Assembly (NCBI GenBank): GCA_017745015.1
Contig: JAGIAF010000003.1
Coordinates: forward strand, 1-32,070
Direction: 5' to 3'
DNA length: 32,070 nt
Origin: Bdellovibrio sp.
GTDB taxonomy: Bacteria > Bdellovibrionota > Bdellovibrionia > Bdellovibrionales > Bdellovibrionaceae
Positions 15,707 to 23,622 of the stretch are shown in pieces. Made by a program: the position numbers and the translations under genes. Under the pieces are notes generated by a model. The model made no database searches. It had not been told where the DNA came from and was given only the letters and a program-made list of their open reading frames with translations. Numbering within the stretch: the first letter of the stretch is position 1; each line of letters begins with the position of its first letter.

Positions 15707-16402
15707 ATGCAACAAAGTATTTTTCATCAAACTTCTTGGGCTAAGACCGCTTCGGGAACTTCTATCGAGCTGTATAAAAAATCACACAGCTTGAGTGGCT
15801 TTTCTGAACCGCCCATCCTGTTCATCGGCGGCGTCCATGGCGACGAACCCGAGGGCGTTCGCCTAGCGGTGGAACTCCTGAAATGGCTCCAGGAAAATGA
15901 GAAAACTCAAAGCCAAAACATTCGACCTTGGATCCTCATTCCTGACATCAATCCCGATGGTTCTGCACAGAAACAAAGGATGAATGCCAATGGAGTCGAC
16001 CTGAACAGGAACTTCCCTAGCAAAGACTGGAGCCCCGAAGCCAAAGCTCCACGATACTATCCCGGTCCTTCGCCTGGGAGCGAGAAGGAAGTTCAGGCTT
16101 TGGTAAAACTCATTGAGGACGAAAAGCCACATCTCATAGTACACTTTCACTCATGGGAGCCTTGCGTTGTGTATACGGGTGCCCCGGGTAAGAAGGCCGC
16201 GGAAATCCTAGCCACTGGCACCGGATATGAGTGCCGCGAGGATATCGGCTATCCGACTCCAGGGAGCCTCGGTCAGTATGGTTGGCTCGATAAGCAAATC
16301 CCGGTGATTTGCATTGAAGAGCAAGAAAGCACGGCACTCGATAAAGTGTGGCCTCACTTCAAACAAGGCTTGGAACTTTTACTCACGGGACGAGGCAACT
16401 GA
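15707..16402 (+). CDS. M14-family zinc carboxypeptidase (MpaA/murein-peptide amidase type)
   Basis: A 231-aa protein with no signal peptide, so probably cytoplasmic. The zinc site is HGDEPEG (His and Glu ligands) plus His in IVHFHSWEP. Substrate-binding NPDG and DLNRNFPS are present, and the catalytic Glu is likely in CIEEQES. Size and motifs fit the short M14 peptidases related to MpaA, which trims diaminopimelate from murein tripeptide during cell-wall recycling. Substrate here is inferred, not shown. The stop TGA shares its last base with the next ATG (TGATG), so it is coupled to the HAD gene. Initiation signals are weak: AGG lies 12 nt upstream. Confidence 0.85.
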   Translation: MQQSIFHQTSWAKTASGTSIELYKKSHSLSGFSEPPILFIGGVHGDEPEGVRLAVELLKWLQENEKTQSQNIRPWILIPDINPDGSAQKQRMNANGVDLNRNFPSKDWSPEAKAPRYYPGPSPGSEKEVQALVKLIEDEKPHLIVHFHSWEPCVVYTGAPGKKAAEILATGTGYECREDIGYPTPGSLGQYGWLDKQIPVICIEEQESTALDKVWPHFKQGLELLLTGRGN

Positions 16403-17085
16403 TGTCATTGATAAAAACCATCGCCTTCGATTTGGATGACACTCTGGTAGATACTTCTGGCCTGCTTGTCCCAATGGCCTCGCAAAGAGCCTGCGAAGCG
16501 ATGATCAATGCGGGCGTTTGCTGCTCGCTTGAAGAGTGCATGCAAGTCCGCCAGGAACTGGCCGCCCAACTTTCCCACACTGAAATTTTCACACAAATCG
16601 CCCATCGCTATGGCACGAACCAAATCGGTAAAGCGGTCCACGATGCCTTGGAAGAGTTTTACAACCCGGAAGTTCCTACGGTTTTACCCCTCTTGAGTGG
16701 TGCGACCGAAAACTTGTTGGCTTTGAAAGAGCACTACAACTTGTACTTGGTAACGATGGGATCTTTGGAAGCGCAGATTGAAAAAATCCAAGCGCTGCAA
16801 ATTGAGAAGTTCTTTAAAAAGATTTACATCCTGAATGGCTTTATCGGCGAGCGCAAAGAATTCGCCTTCCGCGACATCTTGGCGAACGAAGGACATAATC
16901 CTCACGAATTGCTCAGTATCGGCAACCGACTTTCTAGTGAAATTCGTGATGCTAAACGCCTAGGTGCTTCAACTTGCTACTTCGCTCATGGCGAACACGT
17001 CGGCGAAGAAGCCGTTTATCCAGAAGACACTCCTGACTACACAATCATGCATCACAAGGATCTGATCAAAGTATGCGGACTTTGA
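16402..17085 (+). CDS. HAD-superfamily phosphatase
   Basis: A 227-aa haloacid-dehalogenase-like hydrolase. Motif I is IAFDLDDTLVDT with the nucleophile Asp near residue 10. Motif II is in YLVTMGSLE. A Lys in KKIYI may be motif III. Motif IV is changed: LLSIGNRLSSEIRDAK has Asn and Glu where two Asp residues are usual, a variant seen in some HAD proteins. A helical cap lies between I and II. An in-frame ATG at 16348 lies inside the peptidase gene; 16402 is preferred for the TGATG junction and GAGG 6 nt upstream. Its end overlaps the histidine kinase start by 13 nt. Substrate unknown. Confidence 0.87.
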   Translation: MSLIKTIAFDLDDTLVDTSGLLVPMASQRACEAMINAGVCCSLEECMQVRQELAAQLSHTEIFTQIAHRYGTNQIGKAVHDALEEFYNPEVPTVLPLLSGATENLLALKEHYNLYLVTMGSLEAQIEKIQALQIEKFFKKIYILNGFIGERKEFAFRDILANEGHNPHELLSIGNRLSSEIRDAKRLGASTCYFAHGEHVGEEAVYPEDTPDYTIMHHKDLIKVCGL

Positions 17086-18929
17086 AAGCCAGCTTTCTGC
17101 TGATCGGACCGTGGGATACTCGTCTGCAAGAACTTGGAGCACATATTGCCTCCGACCTGCAGCAGGCATGGCATTGGATTCAAGATTCTACCTATAACGT
17201 TGTCGCGGTCTCAGTCACAGTTATCTTAGGAAAACGTTTTGATGAATTTTATGATGAAGTGAAGCGCGCCAATCCTGCGACGCAATTCATCGCTATTGTT
17301 CCTCCGGATTTTTCAGCCAATCAGTTAGCTATTTTACACGAGGAGTATTCTTTTATTCGCGTTATGCACAACTATAACGATCCGAATTTGGAGACTCATC
17401 TCTTCACGGCTTTAGAAGAAGCCAATCAGCGCAAGCAAGACGAAAATTTAGCTCTTTTAATTCGCGAGCAGACGGAAAAGTTAAAACGCCTGCAAATTGA
17501 ACTCGAAGAACGTGTTCAAAAAAGAACTAAGTTTTTGACGGAAGCTCGCCGCAAACTCTATCTCACGAACTCTCGTATTGAGGGTTTTAAGGTTGCTTTG
17601 ATGGCGGTCCATCAAGCGAGCTCTGTGGGTGAGATTGAGCAGCTTTTAAATGAGTCCTTGGCAACGACAGTACAGACTTCGTGGATTCGTATTTTCTTTC
17701 ACCCTCAAGATGAGCAGTTTTCCAATCAGGTCACGGCCCAACTGAGTTTCACGCAGCTGCAGGTTCCTCTTTTCCGTCATCACGAAAAAGTGGGCTCGAT
17801 CTTTTTCTTGCGCCCACCGGATCATCCTTTCAATAGAGATGAAAGTGATTTCCTCACTCGTGTTGCGGAAGCTGTCGCCCTTGCTTTAGATCGCATTCAA
17901 AAGCTGAAAGAGTCCGAGTCTTTGAAAGAACAATGGGAAGCGACATTCAACTCCATGTCAGATCCCGTCGTCTTGATTGATCAGAACTATGACATCATTC
18001 AGTCAAATAAAGCTGCGGAAGAGCGCTTGAAAGAACGCGAGCACCCCCAGAATACGCGAAAGTGTTTTTCACTGTTATACAATCGTGACAATCCATGCCC
18101 GGGTTGCCAACGTGGTTCAAACTTCCGGGTGCAATCTCGCGATGCTTCGCCGCGTACGTTTGATGTTTTCAGCCAAAGCTTGGTGCTTGATTCGAACAAG
18201 CCAGCGGTATTCGTGAATCTTTATCACGATATCACTCAGCAGTTGAAGATGGAGAGACAGATCCTAGAGTCTGCAAAAATGGCCGAACTAGGAACAATTG
18301 GCTCTTCTATTGCGCATGAATTGAATAATCCATTGGGTGGTATTTTATCTTTCACTCAATTGATCAAAATGGATATGCCTGGCGATCATCCGCTTTATCC
18401 CGATATACTTGAGATGGAAGCTGGCGTTCAACGTTGTAAAGAGATCGTTCAAAATCTTTTGGGCTTCACACGAAATCCAAATGCTGATCAAGAAGGCGAC
18501 GTCAGCTTGAAAGATATCTGTCAGCGCGCCTTTAAAATTGTCGAACTACAAACAAAATCTCAAGGCGTTGAAGTGCGATTGCATTTCCCTGCGGAAGACA
18601 TTTTGATTTTAGGTCATTTGAATTTGTTGGCCCAAGCTTTGAAGAACATCCTACAAAATGCCATCGATCATTTAACGGAACGCAGTCGCCAAGAAAAGGG
18701 TTTCCGAGGTTCCCTCGACATCGAAATTTCTGCCGGTTCTGATTCTGCTTATATTTTCATCAAAGACAATGGAATGCCCGAAAAAAATCCAAGTATTCCC
18801 ATAGGCTTAGGCGTTCCTGTGGCCTCACAGATCCTTCGCGATCATGAGGCAGACCTCGAATTTTTCTCGGGTCCGGGTCATGAAAACGTGGCAAAAATTT
18901 CCTTTCACCGTCTAGTTTTAAGGTCCTGA
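17073..18929 (+). CDS. Sensor histidine kinase (pseudo-receiver, coiled coil, GAF-like, PAS, HisKA, HATPase)
   Basis: A 618-aa soluble kinase without membrane helices. Residues 1-120 look like a receiver fold but lack the phospho-acceptor Asp. A coiled coil follows at about 120-170, then a GAF-like region (175-280) and a PAS domain (285-395). The PAS has three close cysteines, Cys331, Cys342 and Cys345 (NPCPGCQRG), a possible redox or metal site. The H-box is GSSIAHELNNPLGG with His415. The ATPase domain has NILQNAIDHL, then an altered G1 (IKDNGMP) and IGLGVP. The HELNNP H-box resembles NtrB-like kinases and the next gene is an NtrC-like regulator, so they probably pair. It overlaps the HAD gene by 13 nt and has a weak SD. 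Confidence 0.92.
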   Translation: MRTLKASFLLIGPWDTRLQELGAHIASDLQQAWHWIQDSTYNVVAVSVTVILGKRFDEFYDEVKRANPATQFIAIVPPDFSANQLAILHEEYSFIRVMHNYNDPNLETHLFTALEEANQRKQDENLALLIREQTEKLKRLQIELEERVQKRTKFLTEARRKLYLTNSRIEGFKVALMAVHQASSVGEIEQLLNESLATTVQTSWIRIFFHPQDEQFSNQVTAQLSFTQLQVPLFRHHEKVGSIFFLRPPDHPFNRDESDFLTRVAEAVALALDRIQKLKESESLKEQWEATFNSMSDPVVLIDQNYDIIQSNKAAEERLKEREHPQNTRKCFSLLYNRDNPCPGCQRGSNFRVQSRDASPRTFDVFSQSLVLDSNKPAVFVNLYHDITQQLKMERQILESAKMAELGTIGSSIAHELNNPLGGILSFTQLIKMDMPGDHPLYPDILEMEAGVQRCKEIVQNLLGFTRNPNADQEGDVSLKDICQRAFKIVELQTKSQGVEVRLHFPAEDILILGHLNLLAQALKNILQNAIDHLTERSRQEKGFRGSLDIEISAGSDSAYIFIKDNGMPEKNPSIPIGLGVPVASQILRDHEADLEFFSGPGHENVAKISFHRLVLRS

Positions 18930-18950
18930 AAACCTTACTGGGCGCGGATT

Positions 18951-18982
18951 TTTTGACAGTCCCGTCAAAATCACCTTATCCT
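18951..18982 (+). promoter_or_regulatory. Promoter with palindromic operator before the response regulator
   Basis: TTGACA (18953-18958) lies 18 nt before TATCCT (18977-18982), a plausible sigma-70 promoter about 60 nt before the regulator start. The -35 is embedded in the palindrome TTTTGAC-AGTCCC-GTCAAAA (18951-18970). The core closely matches the palindrome at 2166-2183, giving TTG-N-C-N-GTCCCG-N-CAA in both. Confidence 0.55.
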
Positions 18983-19043
18983 AAATGGGTGCGGTAAAGA
19001 CTACGGCACAGCCCCTCAAGAACCCACCATGGAAGGAAGGTTC

Positions 19044-20444
19044 ATGCGTACCCAACGAGTCCTTATATTAGATGATGAGTCATCACTTCGTACGGCGCTT
19101 TTCCGCGTGCTTGATCGTAAGGGTTTGAACGTCATCACTGCGAATAAAATCGAAGAAGCAAAAGTTTTGTCTCAAGGCGACGTGCCTGTAGACTTGGCGA
19201 TTGTTGATTTGAATCTTCCAGATGGCGACGGTATTGAGTTCATGACTTGGCTGAAGTCGATCAATCCTGCAACTGAAGTTATTATTCTGACAGGACACGC
19301 TACTATTGAATCCGCAATCCGCGCGACTCAAAAAGGTGCCTTCCACTTCGTGACGAAGCCTTTCAATCTTGAAGAGCTGATGAGCTTGATCGAAAAAGCT
19401 CTGACTCACAAAAAACTTCAGCAAGAAAACCAACAACTTCGCTCTGAATTGAACAAAAAATATAAATTCGATCAGATCGTTGGTTCTAGCGAACAAATCC
19501 AAAACGTTTTGCGTTTGATTGAACGTGTTGCTGATTCTGATTCCACTGTTTTGGTAACTGGTGAGTCAGGTACCGGAAAAGAATTGATCGCTCGCGCTAT
19601 TCACTACAACTCTCCTCGTGCGACAGGTCCTTTCATCCCAATCAATTGTGGCGCCATCCCTGCGGAACTTCTTGAGAGTGAACTTTTCGGTCATATGAAA
19701 GGTGCTTTCACAGGTGCCATCGCAAATCGCATCGGTCGTTTTGAAATGGCAGATGGCGGTACCATTTTCCTCGATGAAATCGGTGACCTTGAACCTTCTT
19801 TACAAGTGAAACTTCTTCGCGCGTTGCAAGAACGCAGCTTTGAACCGGTAGGCTCTACTAAAACGGTTTCGGTCAATGTTCGCGTAATTGCAGCAACAAA
19901 CATCAACTTGGATGAAGCTGTCGAAGAAGGCAGATTCCGCGAAGACTTGTACTATCGTTTGAACGTAATTCCTTTGCAAGTTCCTGCTTTGCGCGAACGT
20001 AAGACTGACATTCCTTTGTTGCTGAATCACTTTATGGAGATCTTCAATAAAAACAAAGGTCGCGGTTTGACGGGCATCGCTCCGGACGCTTTGGAAGCTC
20101 TGACAAATTACCCATGGCCTGGCAATATTCGTGAACTTGAAAACTTGGTAGAACGCATGACGATTCTTAAAGGCCAAGGTTCGATTGAAGTTTCCGATTT
20201 GCCTCCAAAGTATAAAACAATCAAACCTGTCACTTTGGATGCAGGCAGCCTTGAAATCCCTGACTCTGGAATGGATTTCAATACAGCGGTTGATACTTTC
20301 GAGAACAACTTGATTTTAAAAGCCTTGGAAAAAACGGGCTGGAATCGCAACCAAGCCGCTGCGTTGTTAAGACTGAACAGAACAACGTTGGTAGAGAAGA
20401 TCAAAAAGAAAGGTCTTACCCCTCCGGGCGAAGTTGCTCCGTAA
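19044..20444 (+). CDS. NtrC-family sigma-54-dependent response regulator
   Basis: A 466-aa three-domain activator. The receiver has Asp10/Asp11, phospho-acceptor Asp55 (AIVDLNLPDGDG), Thr83 (TGHAT) and Lys105 (TKPF). The AAA+ domain has Walker A TGESGTGKE, the sigma-54-contacting GAFTGA loop in ELFGHMKGAFTGA, and Walker B GGTIFLDEIGDL. The C-terminus is a Fis-type helix-turn-helix: EKTGWNRNQAAALLRLNRTT then LVEKIKKKGL. It activates RpoN promoters when phosphorylated. The frame opens at ATG 19029, but ATG 19044 is better placed relative to GGAAGG and gives a standard MRTQRVLILDDE start. It has its own promoter and a strong terminator. Confidence 0.96.
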   Translation: MRTQRVLILDDESSLRTALFRVLDRKGLNVITANKIEEAKVLSQGDVPVDLAIVDLNLPDGDGIEFMTWLKSINPATEVIILTGHATIESAIRATQKGAFHFVTKPFNLEELMSLIEKALTHKKLQQENQQLRSELNKKYKFDQIVGSSEQIQNVLRLIERVADSDSTVLVTGESGTGKELIARAIHYNSPRATGPFIPINCGAIPAELLESELFGHMKGAFTGAIANRIGRFEMADGGTIFLDEIGDLEPSLQVKLLRALQERSFEPVGSTKTVSVNVRVIAATNINLDEAVEEGRFREDLYYRLNVIPLQVPALRERKTDIPLLLNHFMEIFNKNKGRGLTGIAPDALEALTNYPWPGNIRELENLVERMTILKGQGSIEVSDLPPKYKTIKPVTLDAGSLEIPDSGMDFNTAVDTFENNLILKALEKTGWNRNQAAALLRLNRTTLVEKIKKKGLTPPGEVAP

Positions 20445-20465
20445 TAATCTGATACAAATTCTCTC

Positions 20466-20499
20466 AAAGCGGCGTGGGCCCCTCCCTCGCCGCTTTTTT
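20466..20499 (+). terminator. Strong intrinsic terminator of the response regulator
   Basis: AAAGCGGCG (20466-20474) pairs perfectly with CGCCGCTTT (20488-20496), with a 13-nt loop and six T at 20494-20499. It is 22 nt after the regulator stop and is a textbook Rho-independent terminator. Confidence 0.92.
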
Positions 20500-20528
20500 A
20501 ATACCTTAAAACCCCGACCAACATCTAG

Positions 20529-20560
20529 GGTGCCAGGCACTTTTTTGGTACTCGGCGAGT
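20529..20560 (+). repeat. REP-like palindromic repeat, solitary copy
   Basis: GGTGCCAGGCAC followed by six T and GGTACTC (20529-20553) is the third copy of the repeat that flanks the RAYT gene. It differs from copy two at two positions. It is followed by its own small palindrome ACTCGGCGAGT (20550-20560). It lies in the gap between the regulator terminator and the phospholipase-D-like gene, about 2.3 kb from the RAYT. Confidence 0.85.
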
Positions 20561-20604
20561 CATTTCTCTCAACAAAGGTTTATAGAATTCCGAGAAGTTA
20601 ACGA

Positions 20605-22821
20605 ATGAATTTTGTTCGTCTTTTTCTTATTTTTTTAAGTCTTTTCGCGGCGGTGGCATGTACGAGTGGCCAACGTGCTCCGAGCTCCGTGACCTATGAC
20701 GACGAACGCGCCAATCGCATTCAAGAAATCGATCTCGAGCTTTCAAAGTATTGGAACAACGATTGGAAAGAAAGCCAAAAGCTCTTCCAAATCAATCCTT
20801 CAGGGCAAATGACCTCGAGCAAGCCGCTCTTCGACGTATCGAAAATTTCTGATGCAAAAATCCGCTCTGAGGTTGAACGCCTGATGAGTGAACGCCAATA
20901 TCACATCAACACTCTGGCTTCGAAACTGCAACTGCGTAATTGGTCTGGAATCGGTCCATGGTTTAGGGCGACCTTCCGCCCTCGCCTGCCAGAAAAAGAA
21001 GAACTTATTGAAATCACGGATTTGGAAGAATTTTCTTTATCTAGAAAAACGAATCCCTTTCCTCTGGAGCATTTCTTTTACAACAACTACTCGTTGCGCT
21101 TTAAGAATATGCTGCCCGTGGAAGAAATGCCCTTTGCAAAAGATAAAGATGAGCGTACACGCAAGCGATTCTTAAAGGCTCGACTGGAGTGCAATGGGGA
21201 TATCATTTCCTCCCCAAGCTTCTTCTTTTTGTCAAAAAACCGCAGCCGTGTTTACGAGTTCGATTGGTACTTCAATCGCTCCAACAATCAGAACGCCACG
21301 GTACAATTTACTCCAGGTGTAACATCATGCCAGTTCAAATACTACGATCCAGAACATGCGAGTACTTGGACGAATGGTTTTCCTTTGGCAAGCTTGGAAA
21401 GACAATCCATTTCTTGGATGAAGATGAGCAATCAAATTGATATCTGCGCTCGCCCTACCGCCGGTTTCGGAAAAAACCCTGATGGTTTTTTCTGGCAGCA
21501 AGATTTCAACTTTACGACGTGCCCAGAAACTTTCGATCACTTCGTCAACTTGCGTGACCCCTATGTTTCGATGAATCGTAAGGTGACTTCACTAACGGGA
21601 TCTCCTTTGAATAAAAGAGACTTCGACGCCAAGAATCCTCAAGTGCAGTTGGATTTCAGCCGGGCTCCAAAGTTTGATATCATCTGGGTGTCTTCATTGA
21701 ATTTCTCTGCCGACTTCCATGGTTTGGTTTTGGCTCGGGCGCTCCGCTATCATGCGGAACAAGGTACGCAAGTTCGTATTTTGGTACCGCAAGTGACAAT
21801 GACTAAGAAGGATCGCGAAATCGTTCAGTGGTTAATGCGCGATATGCCGAACATCAAAGTTCAGTATTATAAGTACACGGTCACTGATGATAAAGATGGA
21901 ACTTGGTTTGATCGCTTCCATCGCGTAAATCATATGAAACTTCTCATGGGACACTCTGAGAGCAGTCCAGAGAATGACTTCTTGATCACCGGAGGTCGAA
22001 ATATTCGCGACTCCTATATCTTCCCAGAAACACCATTTTATCGTGCCTACAAGCATTTGAAGAACTATGGTGATGGTGAAGAACCGTACATCTACTATAA
22101 CGATTTCGAAATCGAAGTTCGCGGCAGTAATTTCATCAAAGCCGTCATGGCTCAGATGGTGAATTTCTGGATGCGCGATGCAGACACTCACCGTTTCCGC
22201 TCAACGAATATCAACATCCCGGCGGAGACAACGCAGAGCCAAGTCGAACGCTTGAAATACTCGGCGAATATGCAACCACTGGTTCGTCATATCATGTCGT
22301 TGCCGTTCTTTGATGGCTATCAACTCGAGCGCTTCTATATTGAGATGATCGACTCCGCTCAAAAAGAGTTGGTTTTAACAACTCCTTACTTCCGTCCCTC
22401 AGTGGCAATCAGTGCGGCTTTAGATCGCGCTCATGCGCGCGGCGTGAAAGTCAAAGTGATGACTCGTATTCATTTGGCTGGCGACGGCACTCCGCAAATC
22501 GCTGAGGAAGTGAATAAAGAAGGCATCAACCGCCACTTAAAAAATGTCGAAATCTATGAGTGGACCGAAAACACATCCATCATGCATGCGAAGATCTTAG
22601 TCATAGATGGCCGTTTGAGCTTCGTCAGCAGCGCAAACCTAAATCGTCGCAGCTTCATCCACGACACCGAAAGCGGCGTCTTGATCCTACACGAACCAAC
22701 AGCGGCCATCCTCCGCCAAGAAGTCATGAACTTCATAAAAAGAGGCCGGCGCATCACCGACGCCGAAAAAATCAGCTGGATCAACAGCACCCTCATCGAC
22801 TGGGCCGACTCCTATTTCTAA
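20605..22821 (+). CDS. Phospholipase D / cardiolipin-synthase-like lipoprotein
   Basis: A 738-aa protein with lipoprotein signal MNFVRLFLIFLSLFAAVAC. The first 340 residues are unique and unrecognised. The C-terminal half has the PLD two-motif layout: first motif NHMKLLMGH near residue 443, where His replaces the usual Asp, followed by ITGGRNIRDSY; second motif IMHAKILVIDG near 660, complete, followed by FVSSANLNRRSF. TPYFRPS and SAALDRAHARGVKVKVMT also match PLD/cardiolipin synthase proteins. Activity could be phosphatidyl transfer or phospholipid hydrolysis at the envelope. Its TAA stop forms the first bases of a REP-like repeat. The SD is weak (GAGAAG). The last 65 or so codons are unusually rich in third-position C. 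Confidence 0.88.
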   Translation: MNFVRLFLIFLSLFAAVACTSGQRAPSSVTYDDERANRIQEIDLELSKYWNNDWKESQKLFQINPSGQMTSSKPLFDVSKISDAKIRSEVERLMSERQYHINTLASKLQLRNWSGIGPWFRATFRPRLPEKEELIEITDLEEFSLSRKTNPFPLEHFFYNNYSLRFKNMLPVEEMPFAKDKDERTRKRFLKARLECNGDIISSPSFFFLSKNRSRVYEFDWYFNRSNNQNATVQFTPGVTSCQFKYYDPEHASTWTNGFPLASLERQSISWMKMSNQIDICARPTAGFGKNPDGFFWQQDFNFTTCPETFDHFVNLRDPYVSMNRKVTSLTGSPLNKRDFDAKNPQVQLDFSRAPKFDIIWVSSLNFSADFHGLVLARALRYHAEQGTQVRILVPQVTMTKKDREIVQWLMRDMPNIKVQYYKYTVTDDKDGTWFDRFHRVNHMKLLMGHSESSPENDFLITGGRNIRDSYIFPETPFYRAYKHLKNYGDGEEPYIYYNDFEIEVRGSNFIKAVMAQMVNFWMRDADTHRFRSTNINIPAETTQSQVERLKYSANMQPLVRHIMSLPFFDGYQLERFYIEMIDSAQKELVLTTPYFRPSVAISAALDRAHARGVKVKVMTRIHLAGDGTPQIAEEVNKEGINRHLKNVEIYEWTENTSIMHAKILVIDGRLSFVSSANLNRRSFIHDTESGVLILHEPTAAILRQEVMNFIKRGRRITDAEKISWINSTLIDWADSYF

Positions 22822-22847
22822 GGTGCCTGGCACTTTTTGGGTACTCG
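22821..22847 (+). repeat. REP-like repeat at the pld stop (left end of RAYT unit)
   Basis: AGGTGCCTGGCAC followed by five T and GGGTACTCG, starting at the last base of the pld TAA stop. It is the inverted partner of the copy at 23596-23622. GTGCC/GGCAC symmetry followed by a T-run means it could also act as a weak terminator for pld. Confidence 0.88.
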
Positions 22848-22852
22848 TAGCG

Positions 22853-23497
22853 TCAAATTTTAAAAGTCTCAAGCTCTGGAGCTATCCACTTCCTTAAAAT
22901 TTTCTTTTCTTTAAATTCTGCACGAGACAATCCCCATTCGATTATCTCCTTTTGCTTTTCCGTTGGCTCCTTATTTAGCCAGGTCAGGTATGAGTTGCGG
23001 GAGGACTCCTCATAAAAGAAATCGTTTTCGTACAGCGGGAAATCTTCAAAACCCTTTAACTTTTTAAATAAAGTACTGAATGGATAATCCTCCACTCTTT
23101 GACAAAGCCCGGCCTCAACCGGATTGCGATAAACGTATTTATATACGTTATGCAAATATCGACTATCTGAAATCAGACAACGGTGAAATCGGCTTCCATA
23201 AACTTGATTCTTCTTTTGAGTAAGACTGTTGATTCGCTTGCTTGTCGCCGTCATGAAGTAGCACATCCCTTCACTCAAATTTCCTTTGGGAGTAGAAACC
23301 AACAAATGGAAATGATTTCCCATCAGAACAAAAGAATGAATGATGAAACCGTAGTCATAGGTCAACTCTCTTAGAAACTCGGACATAATCTGCCAGACTC
23401 TTTCAGTTTCCAGTTCAAAAAAGAAATTCTGATTATGGCAGCGAGCCGTTACGTGATAGGGAAAGTCGGTCGATACGATGTGCTTCGCTCTTGGCAT
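22853..23497 (-). CDS. REP-associated tyrosine transposase (RAYT, Y1/IS200-like)
   Basis: A 214-aa HUH nuclease. The HUH motif is His62-Phe-His64 in MGNHFHLLV. The N-terminal pattern FPYHVTARCHNQNFFF and the segment YLHNVYKYVYRNPVEAGL fit the Y1_Tnp/RAYT family, with the catalytic Tyr in the Tyr cluster 114-123. The frame is intact with no internal stop. The frame opens at 23542, but ATG 23497 is preferred because of a strong GGAGG 5 nt upstream and the conserved MPRAKHIV start. RAYTs are thought to move REP sequences by single-strand cleavage at the palindrome foot. Their real role is debated, since many are single-copy domesticated genes. It lies convergent with pld and on the same strand as speB. 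Confidence 0.92.
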   Translation of the reverse strand: MPRAKHIVSTDFPYHVTARCHNQNFFFELETERVWQIMSEFLRELTYDYGFIIHSFVLMGNHFHLLVSTPKGNLSEGMCYFMTATSKRINSLTQKKNQVYGSRFHRCLISDSRYLHNVYKYVYRNPVEAGLCQRVEDYPFSTLFKKLKGFEDFPLYENDFFYEESSRNSYLTWLNKEPTEKQKEIIEWGLSRAEFKEKKILRKWIAPELETFKI

Positions 23498-23541
23498 TTG
23501 CACCTCCGCCATCAATCCGATGCAAAGATCAGCGCCAAACA

Positions 23542-23571
23542 AGAAAGGCTACCATTCTAGATAGCCTTTCT
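23542..23571 (-). terminator. Hairpin downstream of speB / upstream of RAYT
   Basis: AGAAAGGCTA (23542-23551) and TAGCCTTTCT (23562-23571) form a perfect 10-bp stem with a 10-nt loop. On the minus strand it follows speB and is followed by TGTTTGG, a poor U-tract. It may end speB transcription or insulate the RAYT from read-through. Confidence 0.4.
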
Positions 23572-23595
23572 CACTGTCCGATTCCTGACACGCTG

Positions 23596-23622
23596 GGTAC
23601 CAAAAAAGTGCCAGGCACCTTA
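23596..23622 (-). repeat. REP-like repeat at the speB stop (right end of RAYT unit)
   Basis: On the minus strand, TAAGGTGCCTGGCAC followed by six T and GGTACC, where TAA is the speB stop codon (23622-23620). It matches the copy at 22821-22847 at all but two positions of the 25-nt core and is in the opposite orientation. Confidence 0.88.

Larger units (their letters stand above)
22819..23622. mobile_element. RAYT transposase unit flanked by inverted REP-like repeats
   Basis: An 804-bp unit comprising a RAYT gene between two inverted copies of a 25-nt palindromic repeat. Each copy begins exactly at a TAA stop codon: that of pld on the left and that of speB on the right. This matches the known arrangement of REP sequences with their tyrosine transposase (REPtron). 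A hairpin at 23542-23571 lies between the transposase start and the right copy. Boundaries are set by the repeats; no target duplication was identified. Confidence 0.7.

Noticed and set aside
22819..23622. CRISPR or IS element with terminal repeats
   Set aside because: There are only three short palindromic copies without regular spacing, and the encoded protein is a RAYT rather than a DDE transposase.
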